Below are positions 25,415-34,830 of a DNA stretch of 64,000 bases, piece by piece. Origin of the DNA: Streptosporangiales bacterium (GTDB lineage: Bacteria > Actinomycetota > Actinomycetes > Streptosporangiales > WHST01). The notes under the pieces are model-generated. The model made no database searches, was not told where the DNA came from, and worked only from the letters and a program-made list of their open reading frames with translations. The stretch lies in the NCBI GenBank assembly GCA_009379955.1, contig WHST01000008.1:1-64000 (forward strand), read 5' to 3'. Each line of letters opens with the position of its first letter. The first letter of the stretch is position 1. Position numbers and translations under genes: made by a program.

Positions 25415-26477
25415 CGACAACGGACACCGGAGGCGGTCGTGGCGCGTGGTCGGGGCCGCTCTCGCCGCCGTGGTCCTGTTCTGCGGCGCGCTCACCGGCT
25501 GCGGCAAGGGCGGCGGGAAGTCGGTCTCCGAGGGTGAGGGCGGCATGCAGAAGCTCACTATCGGCATGTCGGTGAACGACGTGGTCTTCGCGTCGGTCTA
25601 CGTCGCCGACGAGCTCGGCTTCTTCGAGAAGGAGGGGCTCGAGGTCGACCTGCGTCCGTTCAAGGGTGGCTCGGCGCTGCAGGCGGCCTTCGCGTCCGGC
25701 GACATCGAGGTGGCGGGGATCGGCGCGTCCTCGGCGATCCGGGCCAACGCCGCCGTCAACCAGGACATCAAGTTCATCATGTCGTTCCAGGCAGGCGTGC
25801 CGTACGACGTGATCGTCAGCAAGCGGATCAAGTCGTGGCAGGATCTCAAGGGCAAGGCGATCGCCATCACCAAGCCGGGTAGTCAGACCGAGCTCATCAC
25901 GCGGGCGTTGCTGGAGCAGAACGGTCTCGACCCTGACAAGGACGTGACGATGATCAGCACCGGCGGCGACGCCGAGCAGACGGCCGCCCTGAAGACGGGC
26001 AGCGCCGACGCGACGGTGGTGAGCGCCGCGAGCAAGCACCTGATCAAGGTCGCGGACGGCCGCCTGCTGCAGGCGTCCGAGGACATCACGGTGCCGATGC
26101 AGACCAACGGTCTCGGCGTCACCCAGGACATCCTCGACGAGCACCCCGACGTCGCGAAGAAGACCGTCCGCGCGCTGATGCGGGCGGCGGCCGCCATGCA
26201 CGATCCGGAGCAGGAAAAGGCCGTCAAGGACGCCTTCGAGAAGGGCCTCGGCGAGAGCGATCCCAAGACCCAGCAGGAGTGGTGGGACTACGTCTCGTCC
26301 GATCCCGAGCGGATCTTCCCCGTGGCCGGTGACATCGACAAGGACGGCGTGGCGAACGTGCTGAAGCTCGTCGAGGAGACCGAGCCGAAGGCCGCTGATC
26401 TGTCCCCGCACGACGTCGTCGACGACTCGATCATCCGCGGCGAGGCGAAGCTGGCGCGCTCGCTGGAGAAGAAGTGA
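25401..26477 (+). CDS. ABC importer substrate-binding lipoprotein (NMT1/THI5-like)
   Basis: 358 residues. A signal peptide with basic HRRRSWR and a hydrophobic core ends in the lipobox LTGC near residue 33. The mature part is an SBP of the NitT/TauT type (LGFFEKEGLEVDLRPFKGG, YDVIVSKRIKSWQDLKGKAIAITKPGS). The start at ATG 25401 overlaps the ATPase gene; an upstream reading lacks the signal peptide context. It captures the substrate outside the membrane. Nothing indicates a specific ligand. Confidence 0.88.
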   Translation: MKVNDDNGHRRRSWRVVGAALAAVVLFCGALTGCGKGGGKSVSEGEGGMQKLTIGMSVNDVVFASVYVADELGFFEKEGLEVDLRPFKGGSALQAAFASGDIEVAGIGASSAIRANAAVNQDIKFIMSFQAGVPYDVIVSKRIKSWQDLKGKAIAITKPGSQTELITRALLEQNGLDPDKDVTMISTGGDAEQTAALKTGSADATVVSAASKHLIKVADGRLLQASEDITVPMQTNGLGVTQDILDEHPDVAKKTVRALMRAAAAMHDPEQEKAVKDAFEKGLGESDPKTQQEWWDYVSSDPERIFPVAGDIDKDGVANVLKLVEETEPKAADLSPHDVVDDSIIRGEAKLARSLEKK

Positions 26478-26506
26478 ACCGGCGACACCACTAGGAACGG
26501 AAGCAC

Positions 26507-27355
26507 ATGTACCCACGCGCCTTCGCGTACGTCCGTCCGCGGAGCACCGAGGAGGCCGTCGCGCAGCTCGCCGAGCACGGCGACGGAGCCAACGTCCTCG
26601 CGGGCGGCATGAGCCTCGTGCCGATGCTCAAATACCGGCAGCGCGCGCCGGGCGTGCTCGTCGACATCGGCCGGCTGACCGACCTCGCCGGCGTCGACGC
26701 GACCGGCGACACGGTCGAGATCGGTGCGACCACCCGGCACGCCGACGTCGCCGCGCTCGCGTCCGGCGCAGGCGTCACCCCGATGCTCGCCGAGCTCGCC
26801 GGGCGGATCGGTGACGTCCAGGTGCGCAACATGGGCACCGTCGGTGGTGGTCTCGCGGCCGTCGAACCGACCGGCGACTGGGGTGCGGCGCTCCTCGCCC
26901 TGCGCGGCGAGGTCGTGGCGGTCGCGAGCGGCGGGGAGCGGCGGATCGCGGCCGACGACCTGTTCGTCGCCACGTACACCACGAGCCTGCGTCCCGACGA
27001 GCTGCTGACCCGTGTCCTCCTACCCCAGGGCGGACGGCTCGGTGCCGCGCAGGCGAAGTTCGAGCGCCGCACCGCGGCCGGCGTGCTGAGCTGTGTCGCC
27101 GCGGTATGTCTCGGCGACGGTGATGACGTCATCGAGGCAGGCGTGGGATGCATCGGCCTCGAAGGACACCCGGTACGCCTCACCGAGGTCGAGGACGTCC
27201 TGCGCGGGCAGCCGTTCGGGTCCGAGCTCGTCGCCGCGGCCGCGGCCGCGGTCGGTGCCGACGACTTCCGGCGCTCGGTGCTGGGAAGCCTGGTGCGAGA
27301 CGCCTTGGAGCGGGCCGGTGCGCAGGCGTCGGCGGGAACGGGAGCGAAGCGGTGA
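26507..27355 (+). CDS. FAD-binding medium subunit of second molybdenum hydroxylase
   Basis: 282 residues, CoxM/CutM-like. FAD motifs AGGMSLVPMLKYR near residue 33 and MGTVGGGLAAVEPTGDW near 111 are present; the latter differs from the usual NIAHADP. It follows the binding-protein gene after 29 bases and overlaps the small-subunit gene by four bases (GTGA), giving the order M-S-L. It transfers electrons from the Fe-S subunit to the acceptor. Confidence 0.87.
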   Translation: MYPRAFAYVRPRSTEEAVAQLAEHGDGANVLAGGMSLVPMLKYRQRAPGVLVDIGRLTDLAGVDATGDTVEIGATTRHADVAALASGAGVTPMLAELAGRIGDVQVRNMGTVGGGLAAVEPTGDWGAALLALRGEVVAVASGGERRIAADDLFVATYTTSLRPDELLTRVLLPQGGRLGAAQAKFERRTAAGVLSCVAAVCLGDGDDVIEAGVGCIGLEGHPVRLTEVEDVLRGQPFGSELVAAAAAAVGADDFRRSVLGSLVRDALERAGAQASAGTGAKR

Positions 27356-27909
27356 GCGATCGCGGGGATGACGTGAGCGAAGAGTCGAACGGAACGGCGC
27401 AGGCAAGTGCGGCGCGGCGTGCGGTGGCCCTCATCGTGAACGGGCGCGAGCACGTGGTGCAGGTCGAGCCCCGCACCCTGCTCGTCGACGCGATCCGCGA
27501 CCACGTCGGGCTCACCGGCACCCACATCGGTTGCGACAGCACGAGTTGCGGCGCGTGCACGGTGCTGCTCGACGACCGGCCGGTGAAGTCGTGCACGCTC
27601 TTCGCCGTGCAGGCGGAGGGGTCGCGGCTGCGCACCGTCGAGAGCGTTGGCTCCGACGACGGCACGCTGCACCCGCTGCAGCAGGCGTTCGAGGACGAGT
27701 TCGCCTTCCAGTGCGGCTACTGCACCGCGGGCATGCTGATGTCGTCACTCGCGATGTACGAGCGTGACGACCCGCCGGATCGCGGCGAGATCAGGCGGTG
27801 CCTGGTCGGCAACCTGTGCCGGTGCACCGGCTACGAGTCGATCGTCGACGCGGTCGAGCTGGCAGTCACCCGGCGCGGCGCCGCCGACCAGGAGGCGGAG
27901 GCGCGATGA
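27352..27909 (+). CDS. 2Fe-2S small subunit of second molybdenum hydroxylase
   Basis: 185 residues, CoxS-like, with a 25-residue N-terminal extension; a GTG at 27373 is an alternative start. Both clusters are complete: [17 protein letters not shown] with VKSC, and QCGYCTAGM with LCRCTGY. The gene overlaps both neighbours, so the three subunits form one complex. Confidence 0.9.
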   Translation: MSDRGDDVSEESNGTAQASAARRAVALIVNGREHVVQVEPRTLLVDAIRDHVGLTGTHIGCDSTSCGACTVLLDDRPVKSCTLFAVQAEGSRLRTVESVGSDDGTLHPLQQAFEDEFAFQCGYCTAGMLMSSLAMYERDDPPDRGEIRRCLVGNLCRCTGYESIVDAVELAVTRRGAADQEAEAR

Positions 27910-30356
27910 CGGCACCGACCACGACGGCAGCGACCACGACAGCGCCGGCGCAGGGCACGGTCGGCACCAGCATGCCCCGGGTCCGCGACCGTGAGGTGTT
28001 GCGCGGCGAGGGCACGTACGTCGGCGACGTCAGGCTCCCGGGCATGGCGCACGCCGTCTTCTACCGCAGCCCCCACGCGCACGCCAGGATCACCCGGCTC
28101 GGCCTCGACCGGGTGCTGGCCCTGCCCGGGGTGCTGCTCGCCCTCACCGCGGACGACCTCGAGTCGCGCGTGCACACCATGCAGCCGTTCCCGTTCCAGA
28201 GCCGCAACCCGTTCCGCGGCGGCAACCCGGAGATCAGGTTCGCCGACCGGGTGGGTCTCGCGCGCGACAAGGTGCGGTACGTGGGCGAGCCGGTCGCGAT
28301 GATCGTCGCGGACGACCGCTACGTCGCGGAGGACGCGCTCGAGCTCGTCGACGCGGAGTACGAGGTGCTGGCTCCGGTGCTCGACGCCGAGACCGGTGCG
28401 GGTCCCGACGCACCCCTGCTGTACGAGGACTGGGGCGACAACGTCACCTTGCGCTTCCACGTCTCGTCCGGCGACGTCGACGCGGCGTTCGAGGAGGCCG
28501 ACGTCGTCGTCGAGCGCGAGCTGCGGCACCACCGGTTCAGCGGCACGCCGATCGAGCCGCGCGGAGTCGTCGCGAAGTACGACGACCCAGCCAATACCCT
28601 GACGGTCTGGACGTCGAGCCAGATCGCCCACGCCGTCGGCGTCCTGCTCGAGAACAGCATCAGGTCCGAGCAGCCGGTGTCGGTCAGGGTCATCACGCCG
28701 CGCGTCGGCGGCGGGTTCGGGCAGAAGTGGGGGTTCTACCCCGAGGAGCTCGTCGTGCCCGTGGGCGCGATGCTCGCCGGCCGGCCGGTGCGCTGGATCG
28801 AGACCAGGCGCGAGCACATGGTGGCGACCAACCACGCACGCGAGCAGACCCACCACGTGGCGATGGCGATGCGGCGCGACGGCACGATCCTCGGGCTGCG
28901 CGACCGCATCTACGCCGACCTCGGCGACGCGTTCCCCGTCGGCGGTCTCGCCTCGATCGTGACCACGCCGATGTTCGTGCCGGGCGCGTACAAGATCCGC
29001 AACTACGAGGCGCACCTGTTCGGGATCGCAACCAACAAGACGCCGTTCGGTGCCCACCGCGGCTTCGGCAAGTCCGAGGCGGCGTTCTGCATCGAGCGGA
29101 TGATGGACGAGGCCGCCCGGGTGCTCGACCTCGACCCCGTCGCGGTCAGGATGAAGAACTTCATCCCGCCGGAGGACTTCCCCTACGTCTGCGCGACCGG
29201 GTCGAGGTACGACAGCGGCAACTACCCGGGCGCGATGAACCGCCTGGTGGAGCTGCTCGACTACGACGGCTGGCGCGAGCGCCAGCGCGAGGCCCGTGCG
29301 CAGGGACGCCTCCTCGGCATCGGCACGATCCTCGCGATCGAGCCGTCGTCGTCGACCCGCATGGGCTCGTACAACAACGGCTACTACAGCGTGCGCCTCG
29401 CGATGGACCCCGCCGGACAGGTCATCGTCGCCACCGGTGGCAGCGACGAGGGTCAGGGGCACTCGACCACCGTCGCGCAGCTCGTCGCCGACGAGCTCGG
29501 CGTCGACCCGAGCGCGGTGCGGCTCGTCGAGGGCGACACCGACCACACGCCGTACGGCTCCGGCTCGTACTCCAGCCGGTTCTCCGTCGTCGGCACGTCC
29601 GCGGTGACGATGGCGAGCCGCCAGCTGGCGGAGAAGATCAAGCGGATCGCGGCGCACCTGCTGGAGGCCGACGCGGGCGACCTGGAGCTCGGCGGCGGCA
29701 GGGTCTCGGTGAAGGGCGCACCCGTCGACGGCACCGGGGCGACGCTGACGGTGCGCGACGTCGCGCGGGTCGCGTACCACCGCATCCACGACCTGCCGGA
29801 GGGGGAGGAGCCGGCGCTGGAGCTGCTGTACCACTACCGCGACCCCAACATCGACTTCCCCGCGGACGAGCGCGGCCGGGTGGCGATGTTCTCGAGCTTC
29901 CCGTACTCGGCCGACGGCGCCGTCGTCGAGGTCGACCCCGAGACGGGACGCATCGAGATCCTCACCTACGTCAGCGTGCACGACTGCGGCAACCACCTGA
30001 ACCCGAAGATCGTCGAGGGCCAGCACCTCGGCGCTCTCGTCCACGGCTTCGGCGGCGCGCTGTACGAGCAGTTCACGTACGCGCCGGACGGGCAGCCCCT
30101 CAACCGGCACTTCCGCGAGTACCTGATCCCGACCGCGGCCGACATGCCGCCGCTCACGCTGGACCACCTCATCACGCCCAACCCGTTCACGCCCGGCGGG
30201 TACAAGGGCGCGGGGGAGACCGGCACGGTCACACCCGTGCCCTGCCTGGCCAACGCGGTCGAGGACGCGCTGCGGCCGCTGGGCGCCAGGATCTCCCGGA
30301 TGCCGTTGCTGCCCGACGTCGTGTGGGCGCAGATCCACGCTGGAAGGAACACATGA
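27906..30356 (+). CDS. Molybdopterin-binding large subunit, second molybdenum hydroxylase
   Basis: 816 residues of the xanthine oxidase/CO dehydrogenase large-subunit family. GGGFGQKWGFYPEE lies near 270, the active-site loop is PFGAHRGFGKSEA near 380 and the C-terminal glutamate region is GGYKGAGETG near 765. The loop differs from form I (AYRCSFR) and form II (AYRGAGR) CO dehydrogenase. It therefore hydroxylates some other compound, probably a heteroaromatic or aryl-CoA ring. The gene is followed by an enoyl-CoA hydratase with four-base overlap. Furoyl-CoA dehydrogenase plus hydratase (hmfABC/E) is a known arrangement that would look similar, but this is only a comparison. Confidence 0.88.
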   Translation: MTAPTTTAATTTAPAQGTVGTSMPRVRDREVLRGEGTYVGDVRLPGMAHAVFYRSPHAHARITRLGLDRVLALPGVLLALTADDLESRVHTMQPFPFQSRNPFRGGNPEIRFADRVGLARDKVRYVGEPVAMIVADDRYVAEDALELVDAEYEVLAPVLDAETGAGPDAPLLYEDWGDNVTLRFHVSSGDVDAAFEEADVVVERELRHHRFSGTPIEPRGVVAKYDDPANTLTVWTSSQIAHAVGVLLENSIRSEQPVSVRVITPRVGGGFGQKWGFYPEELVVPVGAMLAGRPVRWIETRREHMVATNHAREQTHHVAMAMRRDGTILGLRDRIYADLGDAFPVGGLASIVTTPMFVPGAYKIRNYEAHLFGIATNKTPFGAHRGFGKSEAAFCIERMMDEAARVLDLDPVAVRMKNFIPPEDFPYVCATGSRYDSGNYPGAMNRLVELLDYDGWRERQREARAQGRLLGIGTILAIEPSSSTRMGSYNNGYYSVRLAMDPAGQVIVATGGSDEGQGHSTTVAQLVADELGVDPSAVRLVEGDTDHTPYGSGSYSSRFSVVGTSAVTMASRQLAEKIKRIAAHLLEADAGDLELGGGRVSVKGAPVDGTGATLTVRDVARVAYHRIHDLPEGEEPALELLYHYRDPNIDFPADERGRVAMFSSFPYSADGAVVEVDPETGRIEILTYVSVHDCGNHLNPKIVEGQHLGALVHGFGGALYEQFTYAPDGQPLNRHFREYLIPTAADMPPLTLDHLITPNPFTPGGYKGAGETGTVTPVPCLANAVEDALRPLGARISRMPLLPDVVWAQIHAGRNT

Positions 30357-31054
30357 GCGAGCTGGTGCAGGTCGAGGTCGAAGGACCGGCGACGTACGTC
30401 ACGCTGAACCGTCCCGACGAGCAGAACAAGATCACGTACGCGATGATGCGTACGCTGGTGAGTGCGCTGGAGCAGGCGAAGGGATCCGACATCCTCGTCG
30501 TGCGGGCGAACGGTGACGACTTCTGCCTCGGTCGCGACCAGTCCGAGCGGCCGGAGGGCGTGACTCCGGCGCAGAATCTCGGTGCCATCGCCGAGGTCAA
30601 CGCCCTCGTCGACGGGTTCGAGGGCGTGTCGGTCTCGCTGGTCCGGGGTCGGGCCGTCGGGTTCGGCAGCGGCCTCGCGGCCCAGTGCGACCTGACGATC
30701 GCCGGTGCGACGGCGCAGTTGGGCTTCGACGAGATCTCGCACGGCTTCCCGCCGCTCGTCGTCCAGACCTGGCTGACGCGTTACGTGTCCCGCAAGGTGG
30801 CGCTCGACCTCGTGTTCACCGGGCGTCGGGTGCCGGCGGCCGAGGCCAAGGAGCTCGGCCTGGTCACCCGGGTCGTGCAGGACTCCGACGTCGATGCGGT
30901 CGGCGCCGCCGTGGTCGCCGGGCTGAGCGCGTCGAACGCCAGCGCGCTGCGGCGCGCGAAGAGCTTCCTGGACGAGATCGACGACGTGCCGCTCGCCGAC
31001 CGCGGTGCCCACGGCGTGCGCGAGCTCGTCGCGTGGCGGAAGGCGAACGCGTGA
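30353..31054 (+). CDS. Enoyl-CoA hydratase/isomerase family protein
   Basis: 233 residues, short for a crotonase. The oxyanion-hole regions are DDFCLGRDQ near residue 60 and VRGRAVGFGSGLAAQCDL near 97. A glutamate is kept in LGFDEISHGFPP near 125. The start overlaps the Mo-subunit stop (ATGA), so it is translationally coupled to the hydroxylase. It may hydrate or hydrolyse the CoA ester produced by that enzyme; the exact reaction is open since the family includes hydratases, hydrolases and isomerases. Confidence 0.8.
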   Translation: MSELVQVEVEGPATYVTLNRPDEQNKITYAMMRTLVSALEQAKGSDILVVRANGDDFCLGRDQSERPEGVTPAQNLGAIAEVNALVDGFEGVSVSLVRGRAVGFGSGLAAQCDLTIAGATAQLGFDEISHGFPPLVVQTWLTRYVSRKVALDLVFTGRRVPAAEAKELGLVTRVVQDSDVDAVGAAVVAGLSASNASALRRAKSFLDEIDDVPLADRGAHGVRELVAWRKANA

Positions 31055-31146
31055 GGTCACACGGCCCGACGGGCGTCCGGGCCATACTGTGCCCTAACTC
31101 GCGCACGATCTGCGTTGTGAGCTGATGGACGGGGAGAGTGGACGAC

Positions 31147-31827
31147 GTGTCGGCATCAGGAGAACTTCGCGTCGCGGCTGTCGCGGCACCACTTCGGGCA
31201 CAGGTCGTCCGCAACCTGCGTGAGGCGATCCTCAACCGCACCTTCCAGCCCGGCCAGCGACTGGTCGAGCGCGAGCTGTGCGAGCTCACCGGCGTGAGCC
31301 GCACGACCGTACGCGAGGCGTTGCGCCAGCTGGAGAGCGAAGGGCTCGTCCGCCTGGTCGCCAACCAGGGCCCGATCGTGGCGAAGATGTCGCTTGAGGA
31401 GGCGCGCGACCTCTACGACGTCAGGGGAGTGCTCGAGGCGCTCGCGGCGAGCAGGTTCGCGGCGACGGCGACCGACGACCAGATCCGCCGGCTCGCCGAG
31501 GTCACCGATCGGTTCGAGGAGACGGTGCGCGGCGGCGAGCTCAGCGACATCGTCGCCCGTAAGGACGAGCTCTACGCGGTGCTGCTCGAGGGTGCCAACA
31601 ACCCCGTCGTACGCCAGGTGCTCGAGTCGCTGTGGGGGCGCATCGCGTACCTGCGTGCGACGTCGCTGCGCAGGCCGAGGCGCACGCAGGAGGTCGCCGG
31701 CGAGGTGCGCAAGGTCGTCGACGCGATCGTCAGGCGCGACGCCGACGAGGCGTGGACGCTGTCGCGCTGGCACGTCGACCGGGCGGCCGAGGCGGCGCTC
31801 GAGGTCCTCGAGTCGGAGGGTGGCTGA
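31147..31827 (+). CDS. GntR family (FCD) regulator
   Basis: 226 residues from GTG 31147; GTG 31138 is too close to the GGGGAG at 31131-31136. The winged helix holds FQPGQRLVERELCELTGVSRTT and VREALRQLESEGLV; the FCD domain follows with the usual Asp and His ligands (the VARKDELYAVLLEGANNP region and SRWHVDRA). It stands just before flavin reductase and ubiX and probably controls them or the preceding molybdenum hydroxylase operon. The effector is unknown. Confidence 0.85.
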   Translation: MSASGELRVAAVAAPLRAQVVRNLREAILNRTFQPGQRLVERELCELTGVSRTTVREALRQLESEGLVRLVANQGPIVAKMSLEEARDLYDVRGVLEALAASRFAATATDDQIRRLAEVTDRFEETVRGGELSDIVARKDELYAVLLEGANNPVVRQVLESLWGRIAYLRATSLRRPRRTQEVAGEVRKVVDAIVRRDADEAWTLSRWHVDRAAEAALEVLESEGG

Positions 31828-32328
31828 GTGCCCGATCCCCTGGACGACAAGCAGGTACGCACGGGGTTCAACAGGCTCGCGGTCGCGGTCGCGATCGTCT
31901 CGACGTTCGACGGCGACGAGCCGCACGGCTCCACCGGCATGGCCTGGGCCGAGCACGTCGACCCGCCGCTCGTCCTCACGACGCTCCGGCGCGCCGGCGC
32001 GAGCCGTCGACTCGTCGAGGCCACCGGGATGTTCGGCGTCAGTGTGCTCGACGAGGGGCAGGACGAGTACGTACGCCGGTTCGCGGCGAAGTCGCACCGG
32101 CCGGGTGACAGGTTCGACGGGGTTCCATACGCACCGGGGCCGCGGCTGGGACTGCCGCTGCTCGACGGCTGCGTGGCGACGTTCGAGTGTGAGGTGAAGG
32201 ACATCCATCCCTTCGGCGGACACGACATCGTCGTGGGCGAGGCGGTCTCGGCCACGGCGTCCGGCGACCAGCGGGCTCTCGTCCACTACGACGGCCACCT
32301 CTGGGCGTTGCGCAGGGACGCGCAGTGA
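31828..32328 (+). CDS. Flavin reductase (FMN/FAD), coupled to UbiX
   Basis: 166 residues of the flavin reductase-like (RutF/HpaC) fold: FNRLAVAVAIVST at the N-terminus, STGMAWAEHVDPPLVLTTLRR near 30, and GCVATFECEV near 115. It begins directly after the GntR stop and ends in a GTGA overlap with ubiX. UbiX needs reduced FMN as the acceptor of the dimethylallyl group, so a reductase coupled to ubiX would feed it. It could also supply reduced flavin to an oxygenase elsewhere. Confidence 0.8.
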   Translation: MPDPLDDKQVRTGFNRLAVAVAIVSTFDGDEPHGSTGMAWAEHVDPPLVLTTLRRAGASRRLVEATGMFGVSVLDEGQDEYVRRFAAKSHRPGDRFDGVPYAPGPRLGLPLLDGCVATFECEVKDIHPFGGHDIVVGEAVSATASGDQRALVHYDGHLWALRRDAQ

Positions 32329-32954
32329 ACGCAGGAGGTGAGTCGCGTCCCAAGCGGATCATCGTCGCGGTGACGGGCGCGTCGGGCTCCGTCTACGGCG
32401 CGCGCACGGTCGAGGTGCTGCGCGAGGTCCCGGGCGTCGAGACGCACCTGATCGTCACGTCGGGCGCCCGCAAGACGCTCGCGTACGAGACCCCGGTCGA
32501 CCCGGCGGCGATGGCCGAGATGGCAGACGTCGTGTACCGCGAGAACGACCTCGCCGCGGCGATCTCCAGCGGTTCGTTCCACACCGACGGCATGGTGGTC
32601 GTGCCCTGCAGCATCAAGACGCTGTCGGGCATCGCGAACTGCTACGACGACAACCTCGTCGTCCGTGCCGCCGACGTCGTGCTGAAGGAGCGTCGCCGGC
32701 TCGTGCTCGTAGTGCGCGAGACGCCGCTGCACCTGAACCACCTGCGGCTGATGACGCAGGTCACCGAGGCCGGCGGCATCGTCGTCCCGCCGGTGCCCGC
32801 GTTCTACAACCACCCGAAGACGGTCGACGACATCGTCGACCAGACCGTGGGCCGGGTGCTCGACCTGTTCGGGCTCGACCCGGGCGTGGTCAAGCGCTGG
32901 CAGGGCAGCCAGGACGCGGCTCGGCGTGCGAGAGAGCAGCGCGGCGGGGAATGA
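32325..32954 (+). CDS. ubiX: UbiX-type flavin prenyltransferase
   Basis: 209 residues. All landmarks of UbiX are visible: VTGASGSVYGAR near residue 16, VPCSIKTLSGIAN near 92, LVVRETPLHLNHL near 127, and PPVPAFYNHPKTVDDIVDQ near 155. It transfers a dimethylallyl group to reduced FMN and closes the extra ring, giving the prenyl-FMN used by UbiD enzymes. It is the only ubiX in the window and must serve the four ubiD genes unless another is elsewhere in the genome. The GTG start overlaps the flavin reductase stop. Confidence 0.92.
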   Translation: MNAGGESRPKRIIVAVTGASGSVYGARTVEVLREVPGVETHLIVTSGARKTLAYETPVDPAAMAEMADVVYRENDLAAAISSGSFHTDGMVVVPCSIKTLSGIANCYDDNLVVRAADVVLKERRRLVLVVRETPLHLNHLRLMTQVTEAGGIVVPPVPAFYNHPKTVDDIVDQTVGRVLDLFGLDPGVVKRWQGSQDAARRAREQRGGE

Positions 32955-33832
32955 CGGGACGGCGTGAGGAGGTTGGCACCGGTATGACTGAGCATCTCGA
33001 CGGAGCAGTGGACCTGGGCAGGATCGGCATCTGGCGGCGCGCGTCCGGGCTCGACGCGGACCTCGCGATCGAGGTCGAGCGGCTCGGCTACGGCGCCATC
33101 TGGATCGGCGGCTCGCCTGCGGGCGACCTCAGGCTCGCCGAGAGCCTCCTGGACGCGACCGAGCGGATCCCCGTCGCGACGGGGATCGTGAACATGTGGA
33201 AGGACGACGCCGAGACCGTCGCGCAGTCGTACCACCGCATCGTGGCCGACCATCCGGGACGCTTCCTGCTCGGGGTGGGCATCGGTCATCCCGAGGCGAC
33301 CCGGCAGTACGAGAAGCCGTACGACACGATCGTGTCCTACCTGGACGCTCTCGACGGCGCCGGCGTGCCGGTGCAGGGCCGTACGCTCGCCGCGCTCGGA
33401 CCGAAGGTGCTGCGGCTGTCGGCCGAGCGCAGCGCGGGCGCGCATCCGTACCTCACGACACCCGAGCACACCAGGCAGGCGCGCGAGACGCTCGGGCAGG
33501 GCCCGTTGCTCGCGCCGGAGCAGAAGGTCGTGCTCGACACCGACCCGAAGCGGGCACGTGCGATCGGGCGTCCCGTTGTGCGCAACCCGTACCTCGACCG
33601 CGTCAACTACCGCAACAGCCTGCTGCGACTCGGCTGGAGCGAGTCCGACCTCGATGACGGTGGCAGCGACCGGCTCATCGACGCGCTCGCCGTACACGGC
33701 GACGCCGAGACCGTCGCTGCCGGCCTGACCGCGCACCTCGACGCGGGCGCCGACCACGTCTGCCTCCAGGCCCTGAGCGAAGACGACGACCCGTTGCCGT
33801 CATACCGCGCCCTGGCGGAAGTCCTGCTCTGA
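32951..33832 (+). CDS. LLM-class F420-dependent oxidoreductase
   Basis: 293 residues from the ATG overlapping the ubiX stop; ATG 32984 (MTEHLDGAV, with GAGGAGG 11 bases upstream) is an equally good start. It is a luciferase-like monooxygenase fold protein resembling the MSMEG_4141-type F420 group: LGRIGIWRR, GYGAIWIGGSPAGD, ATGIVNMWKDD, RFLLGVGIGHPE. Such enzymes use reduced F420 or flavin for hydride transfer. The substrate is unknown; placement at the end of the ubiX operon suggests a reduction step in the same pathway. Confidence 0.78.
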   Translation: MTGRREEVGTGMTEHLDGAVDLGRIGIWRRASGLDADLAIEVERLGYGAIWIGGSPAGDLRLAESLLDATERIPVATGIVNMWKDDAETVAQSYHRIVADHPGRFLLGVGIGHPEATRQYEKPYDTIVSYLDALDGAGVPVQGRTLAALGPKVLRLSAERSAGAHPYLTTPEHTRQARETLGQGPLLAPEQKVVLDTDPKRARAIGRPVVRNPYLDRVNYRNSLLRLGWSESDLDDGGSDRLIDALAVHGDAETVAAGLTAHLDAGADHVCLQALSEDDDPLPSYRALAEVLL

Positions 33833-33836
33833 CCGC

Positions 33837-34748
33837 TCAGAACCTCAGCAGCCGGTCGGCGAAGTCGGGCGGGTACGCGTGGTCGAGGCCGTCCACCAGG
33901 TCGAGCGTCAGCTCGGCGGGGGACAGTGCCTCGACCGTCGCCCGGACGTCGTCGGCGAGGTCGTCGTCGGCACCCACGATCACCGTGCCCCTGATCAGCG
34001 CGCGTTGTGCGGGGAGGCGGTCCGGGTCGATCGCGGGGGCGACGAGCAGGACCGATGCGACGGGCCGCGGGTCGGCCGTCAGCGCCCAGAGCAGCGCCGC
34101 GCGCCCGCCCGCCGAGAAGCCACCGGCCACCATCGGCAGCTCGCGCTCGCCGTCGGACAAGGTCTCCAGCGCGAGGCGGACGTCCGCGGCGGCAGCCGCC
34201 TGGTCGGGCCAGGTGCGGTAGGTCGGCGTGCTGCGCCTGCTCGACGTCACCGCGACCACCACGAAGCCGGCCGCCGTGCCCGCCGTCCAGGTCTCCGCTG
34301 TGTCCTCTGCCTCCTGGTCGGCGCCGTGCAGCGCGACCAGGACGCCGCGCGGCGCTGTACCGGGGCGCAGGACGACGGGCGGGATGGGAGCCTCCTCCCG
34401 GTGCGCTGCCTCGCAGCGCCGCCCCGACTCCTCGGCGAGCTCGGCGTAGCCCGGCAGCTCGCGGACGGCGACGAGGCCGTCGTCGTCGGTCAGGATCCGT
34501 ACATCCCACCACGCGCCCTCGGTGAGCGCCGCCCGCAACGTCGCGAGCGCCGCCCGCGGGTCACCCGATGTCGCGTGCAGGCACGCCGCCAGGTGCGCGA
34601 GGTCGGAGCGCCAGGGGAGCAGCCCGTCGGCCTCGGCGTCGATGCGGGCGAGCGCGTCGGCGTAGCTCCCCTCCCCGTAGAGCTTGCCGACCTCGTCGCC
34701 CAGCGCGTCGAAGTGTCGCCGGTCGGCGCGCGAGTAGGTGGAGGCCAT
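33837..34748 (-). CDS. Alpha/beta hydrolase with N-terminal helical domain
   Basis: 303 residues. The N-terminal third is helical and TPR-like (YADALARIDAEADG, ACLHATSGDPRAALATLRAAL). The C-terminal part is an alpha/beta hydrolase: LVALHGADQEAED, the nucleophile elbow GGFSAGG near 198, an acid in VGADDDLADD and the histidine in DGLDHAYPPDF near 290. This suggests an esterase or carboxylesterase-type enzyme. It is convergent with the LLM gene and not clearly part of the catabolic operons. No signal peptide. Confidence 0.75.
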   Translation of the reverse strand: MASTYSRADRRHFDALGDEVGKLYGEGSYADALARIDAEADGLLPWRSDLAHLAACLHATSGDPRAALATLRAALTEGAWWDVRILTDDDGLVAVRELPGYAELAEESGRRCEAAHREEAPIPPVVLRPGTAPRGVLVALHGADQEAEDTAETWTAGTAAGFVVVAVTSSRRSTPTYRTWPDQAAAAADVRLALETLSDGERELPMVAGGFSAGGRAALLWALTADPRPVASVLLVAPAIDPDRLPAQRALIRGTVIVGADDDLADDVRATVEALSPAELTLDLVDGLDHAYPPDFADRLLRF

Positions 34749-34830
34749 CGGGGGGAGTCAAGCGGAGTCCGACGCCCGGCCGCAACGCAGTACCGGTCAA
34801 GGTCGGCGATGGTGCCACCGACCCTGACCA

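Noticed and set aside
27831-30338. 835-residue minus-strand reading frame
   Set aside because: Antisense shadow of the second molybdenum-hydroxylase large subunit, with low-complexity RDV-rich composition and no conserved motif.
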